The translations under genes were made by a program, and so were the position numbers. Source: Leucobacter muris (lineage in GTDB: Bacteria > Actinomycetota > Actinomycetes > Actinomycetales > Microbacteriaceae). Taken from it: 64,000 nucleotides of DNA. The notes beneath the pieces were generated by a model. The model saw only the letters and a program-made list of their open reading frames with translations, was not told the origin of the DNA and did no database searches. The stretch is taken from NCBI RefSeq assembly GCF_004028235.1, contig NZ_CP035037.1:62001-126000 (forward strand), in the 5' to 3' direction. Of the stretch, positions 63,628 to 64,000 are shown piece after piece (positions within the stretch are counted from its first letter, which is position 1; every line of letters begins with the position of its first letter).

Positions 63628-64000
63628 TCAGAAGTCGCCCTTCTTGTAGTAGCGGCGGATGGTGAGGTCGTGGTCTCGCGCGCGTTCGAGGTGGGTGCTC
63701 AGGCGCTCGAGCACGGCGGCGAAGAGCACGGGCGAGACGAGCGCGCGAACGCGGGGGGAGATGCCGGCCAGCTCGAAGTCGGCGGCGTCGAGCACGCGCA
63801 GCCTGCGGGTGACGGTCTGCGCGAAGCGTTCGACGCGGTCGGTGAGAGGGCGCTGCTCGTCTTCGCCCTTGAACAGGAACACGCTCGTATCCTCCTCCAG
63901 CAGCTCGAGCGTGCCGTGGAAGAAGTCGGAGGCGTGCACGGGGCGCGTCCAGATCCACTGCATCTCCTCGAGGATGCACATGCCATAGTAGGCGGCCTCG
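63628..64000 (-). CDS. frlB: SIS-domain fructosamine-6-phosphate deglycase (partial, runs off the right edge)
   Basis: The C-terminal 123 residues of a SIS-domain protein. MCILEEMQWIWTRPVHASDF followed by FHGTLELLEEDTSVFLFKGE is the pattern of FrlB-type deglycases; the ordinary GlmS isomerase domain differs there. The N-terminal two thirds lie beyond the window. It is immediately upstream of the kinase gene in the same transcription unit, which supports the Amadori-product assignment. Confidence 0.8.
   Translation of the reverse strand, partial: EAAYYGMCILEEMQWIWTRPVHASDFFHGTLELLEEDTSVFLFKGEDEQRPLTDRVERFAQTVTRRLRVLDAADFELAGISPRVRALVSPVLFAAVLERLSTHLERARDHDLTIRRYYKKGDF

Overview
The window is a high-GC (about 70 %) stretch of actinobacterial chromosome. 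NucS, a polyphosphate glucokinase, an SCO4848-type membrane protein, a BioQ-type biotin regulator and many leaderless genes with a TAGGCT-like -10 element six or seven bases before the start codon point to Actinomycetota, most likely Microbacteriaceae (a Leucobacter-like organism; this last step is inference). I saw no tRNA, rRNA, CRISPR array, insertion sequence or prophage. Genes are densely packed, often with ATGA/GTGA overlaps.

Layout. 1-9 kb: the start of dhaK (left edge), an amidohydrolase, a large LuxR/MalT-type regulator divergent from a polar amino acid ABC transporter, and tagD. 9-15.5 kb: a PucR-type regulator divergent from a LysA-like PLP decarboxylase and a second polar amino acid ABC transporter. 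15.5-18 kb: thioesterase, glycerate kinase, GNAT and cupin genes. 18-32 kb: a lactam/hydantoin region with a PucR regulator divergent from hyuAB, an NCS1-like permease, a further PucR regulator, then pxpA, a biotin carrier protein, biotin carboxylase, pxpB, pxpC and a tautomerase. 33-36 kb: the biotin uptake system bioNMY with a divergent TetR regulator (bioQ) and a double operator. 36-42.6 kb: a fourth PucR regulator divergent from an APC permease, two SDR dehydrogenases, an agmatinase-like ureohydrolase and a PuuE-like deacetylase. 42.6-50 kb: nucS, an MFS and a MATE transporter, a secreted TAP-like hydrolase and an M13 peptidase. 50-54 kb: a broken sortase-type surface protein gene, preceded by a relic of a second copy. 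54-64 kb: ppgK, an SRPBCC/ArsR pair, trhO, a PLP decarboxylase, MerR and GntR regulators, a PEBP protein, a sugar-importer ATPase and frlD/frlB (right edge, partial).

How the genes work together. Most of the window is nitrogen and amino acid scavenging: importers, ring-opening or decarboxylating enzymes, and four PucR regulators, each divergent from or beside a catabolic operon. The most interesting unit is pxpA-BCCP-BC-pxpB-pxpC. PxpB and PxpC are homologous to the carboxyltransferase half of urea carboxylase, and here they sit in one operon with biotin carboxylase and a biotin carrier. The set looks like a split, biotin-dependent amide or lactam carboxylase with a biotin importer 2 kb away. 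The ureohydrolase/SDR/deacetylase operon is a second uncharacterised pathway.

Four genes look broken: a small acidic protein gene, hyuB, the surface protein and an arsR. Three of the lesions are single-base losses in G or C runs and two are in-frame stops. Sequencing error, real decay and phase variation cannot be told apart from one sequence.
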